Source: Mariaggregatimicrobium sp964498785
Lineage (GTDB): Bacteria > Zhuqueibacterota > Zhuqueibacteria > Thermofontimicrobiales > Thiofontviventaceae
Direction of reading: 5' to 3'
Assembly (NCBI GenBank): GCA_964498785.1
Contig: CAZCJL010000213.1
Coordinates: forward strand, 1-6,123
Length of the DNA: 6,123 bases
Of the stretch, positions 6,071 to 6,123 are shown piece by piece. Within the stretch, counting starts at the first letter, position 1; every line of letters starts with the position of its first letter. A program made the translations under genes and the position numbers. A model generated the notes under the pieces. The model saw only the letters and a program-made list of their open reading frames with translations, ran no database searches and was not told the origin of the DNA.

Positions 6071-6123
6071 CTCGTTCCCACGTTTTACGTGGGAATGCAT
6101 TTATAGACGCTTTGCGTCGTACA
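6071..6123. repeat. Palindromic element, left half, cut by the window end
   Basis: Begins CTCGTTCCCACG and carries hairpins A and B; bases to the window end closely match the start of the element at 5149. The right half should follow beyond the window. Confidence 0.88.

Overview
This window looks like an accessory locus of a bacterium of moderate GC content. It is probably an uncultured or environmental lineage rich in short palindromic repeats. The repeats translate into the familiar 'NALRWNA' / 'VPTLCVGM'-like junk peptides seen in several large-genome environmental bacteria. I cannot assign a phylum from the sequence alone.

Layout: 1-360 is a tandem block of palindromic repeat elements. 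397-1410 (+) encodes a Cas6-family RAMP protein, the predicted CRISPR RNA-processing endoribonuclease. 1411-1925 is a second repeat block with three complete elements and one solo hairpin. 1937-4849 (+) encodes a 970-residue fusion protein. Its domain order is a group II intron-like reverse transcriptase, a TPR helical repeat, an archaeo-eukaryotic primase (AEP) catalytic domain, a cysteine-containing PriL-like module, a Pro/Gln-rich linker and a C-terminal coiled coil. This matches the CRISPR-associated primase-polymerase (CAPP) group in its RT-fused form. 4862-5311 is a third repeat block. 5362-5951 (-) is a two-gene toxin-antitoxin module (DUF433 antitoxin, DUF5615 PIN-like toxin; COG2442/COG4634 pairing) read from its own sigma70-like promoter at 5986-6014. 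Another repeat element begins at 6071 and runs off the window.

How the parts may work together: Cas6 and the RT-CAPP are on the same strand and both belong to families tied to CRISPR adaptation and crRNA production, especially with type III systems. The RT could copy RNA into DNA and the AEP could prime or extend DNA, supplying spacer precursors to Cas1-Cas2. Neither cas1, cas2 nor a CRISPR array is present here, so the locus is either the edge of a larger CRISPR region or an orphan remnant. The two genes are 526 bp apart and separated by mobile-looking repeats, so co-transcription is uncertain.

The most unusual points are the RT catalytic box reading FSDN instead of YADD, the RT-TPR-primase-PriL-like single chain, and the repeat element itself. 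That element is a 127-131 bp unit made of two inverted halves, each carrying two small stem-loops, with compensatory base changes between copies. It resembles a REPIN (inverted REP doublet) and frames every gene in the window.
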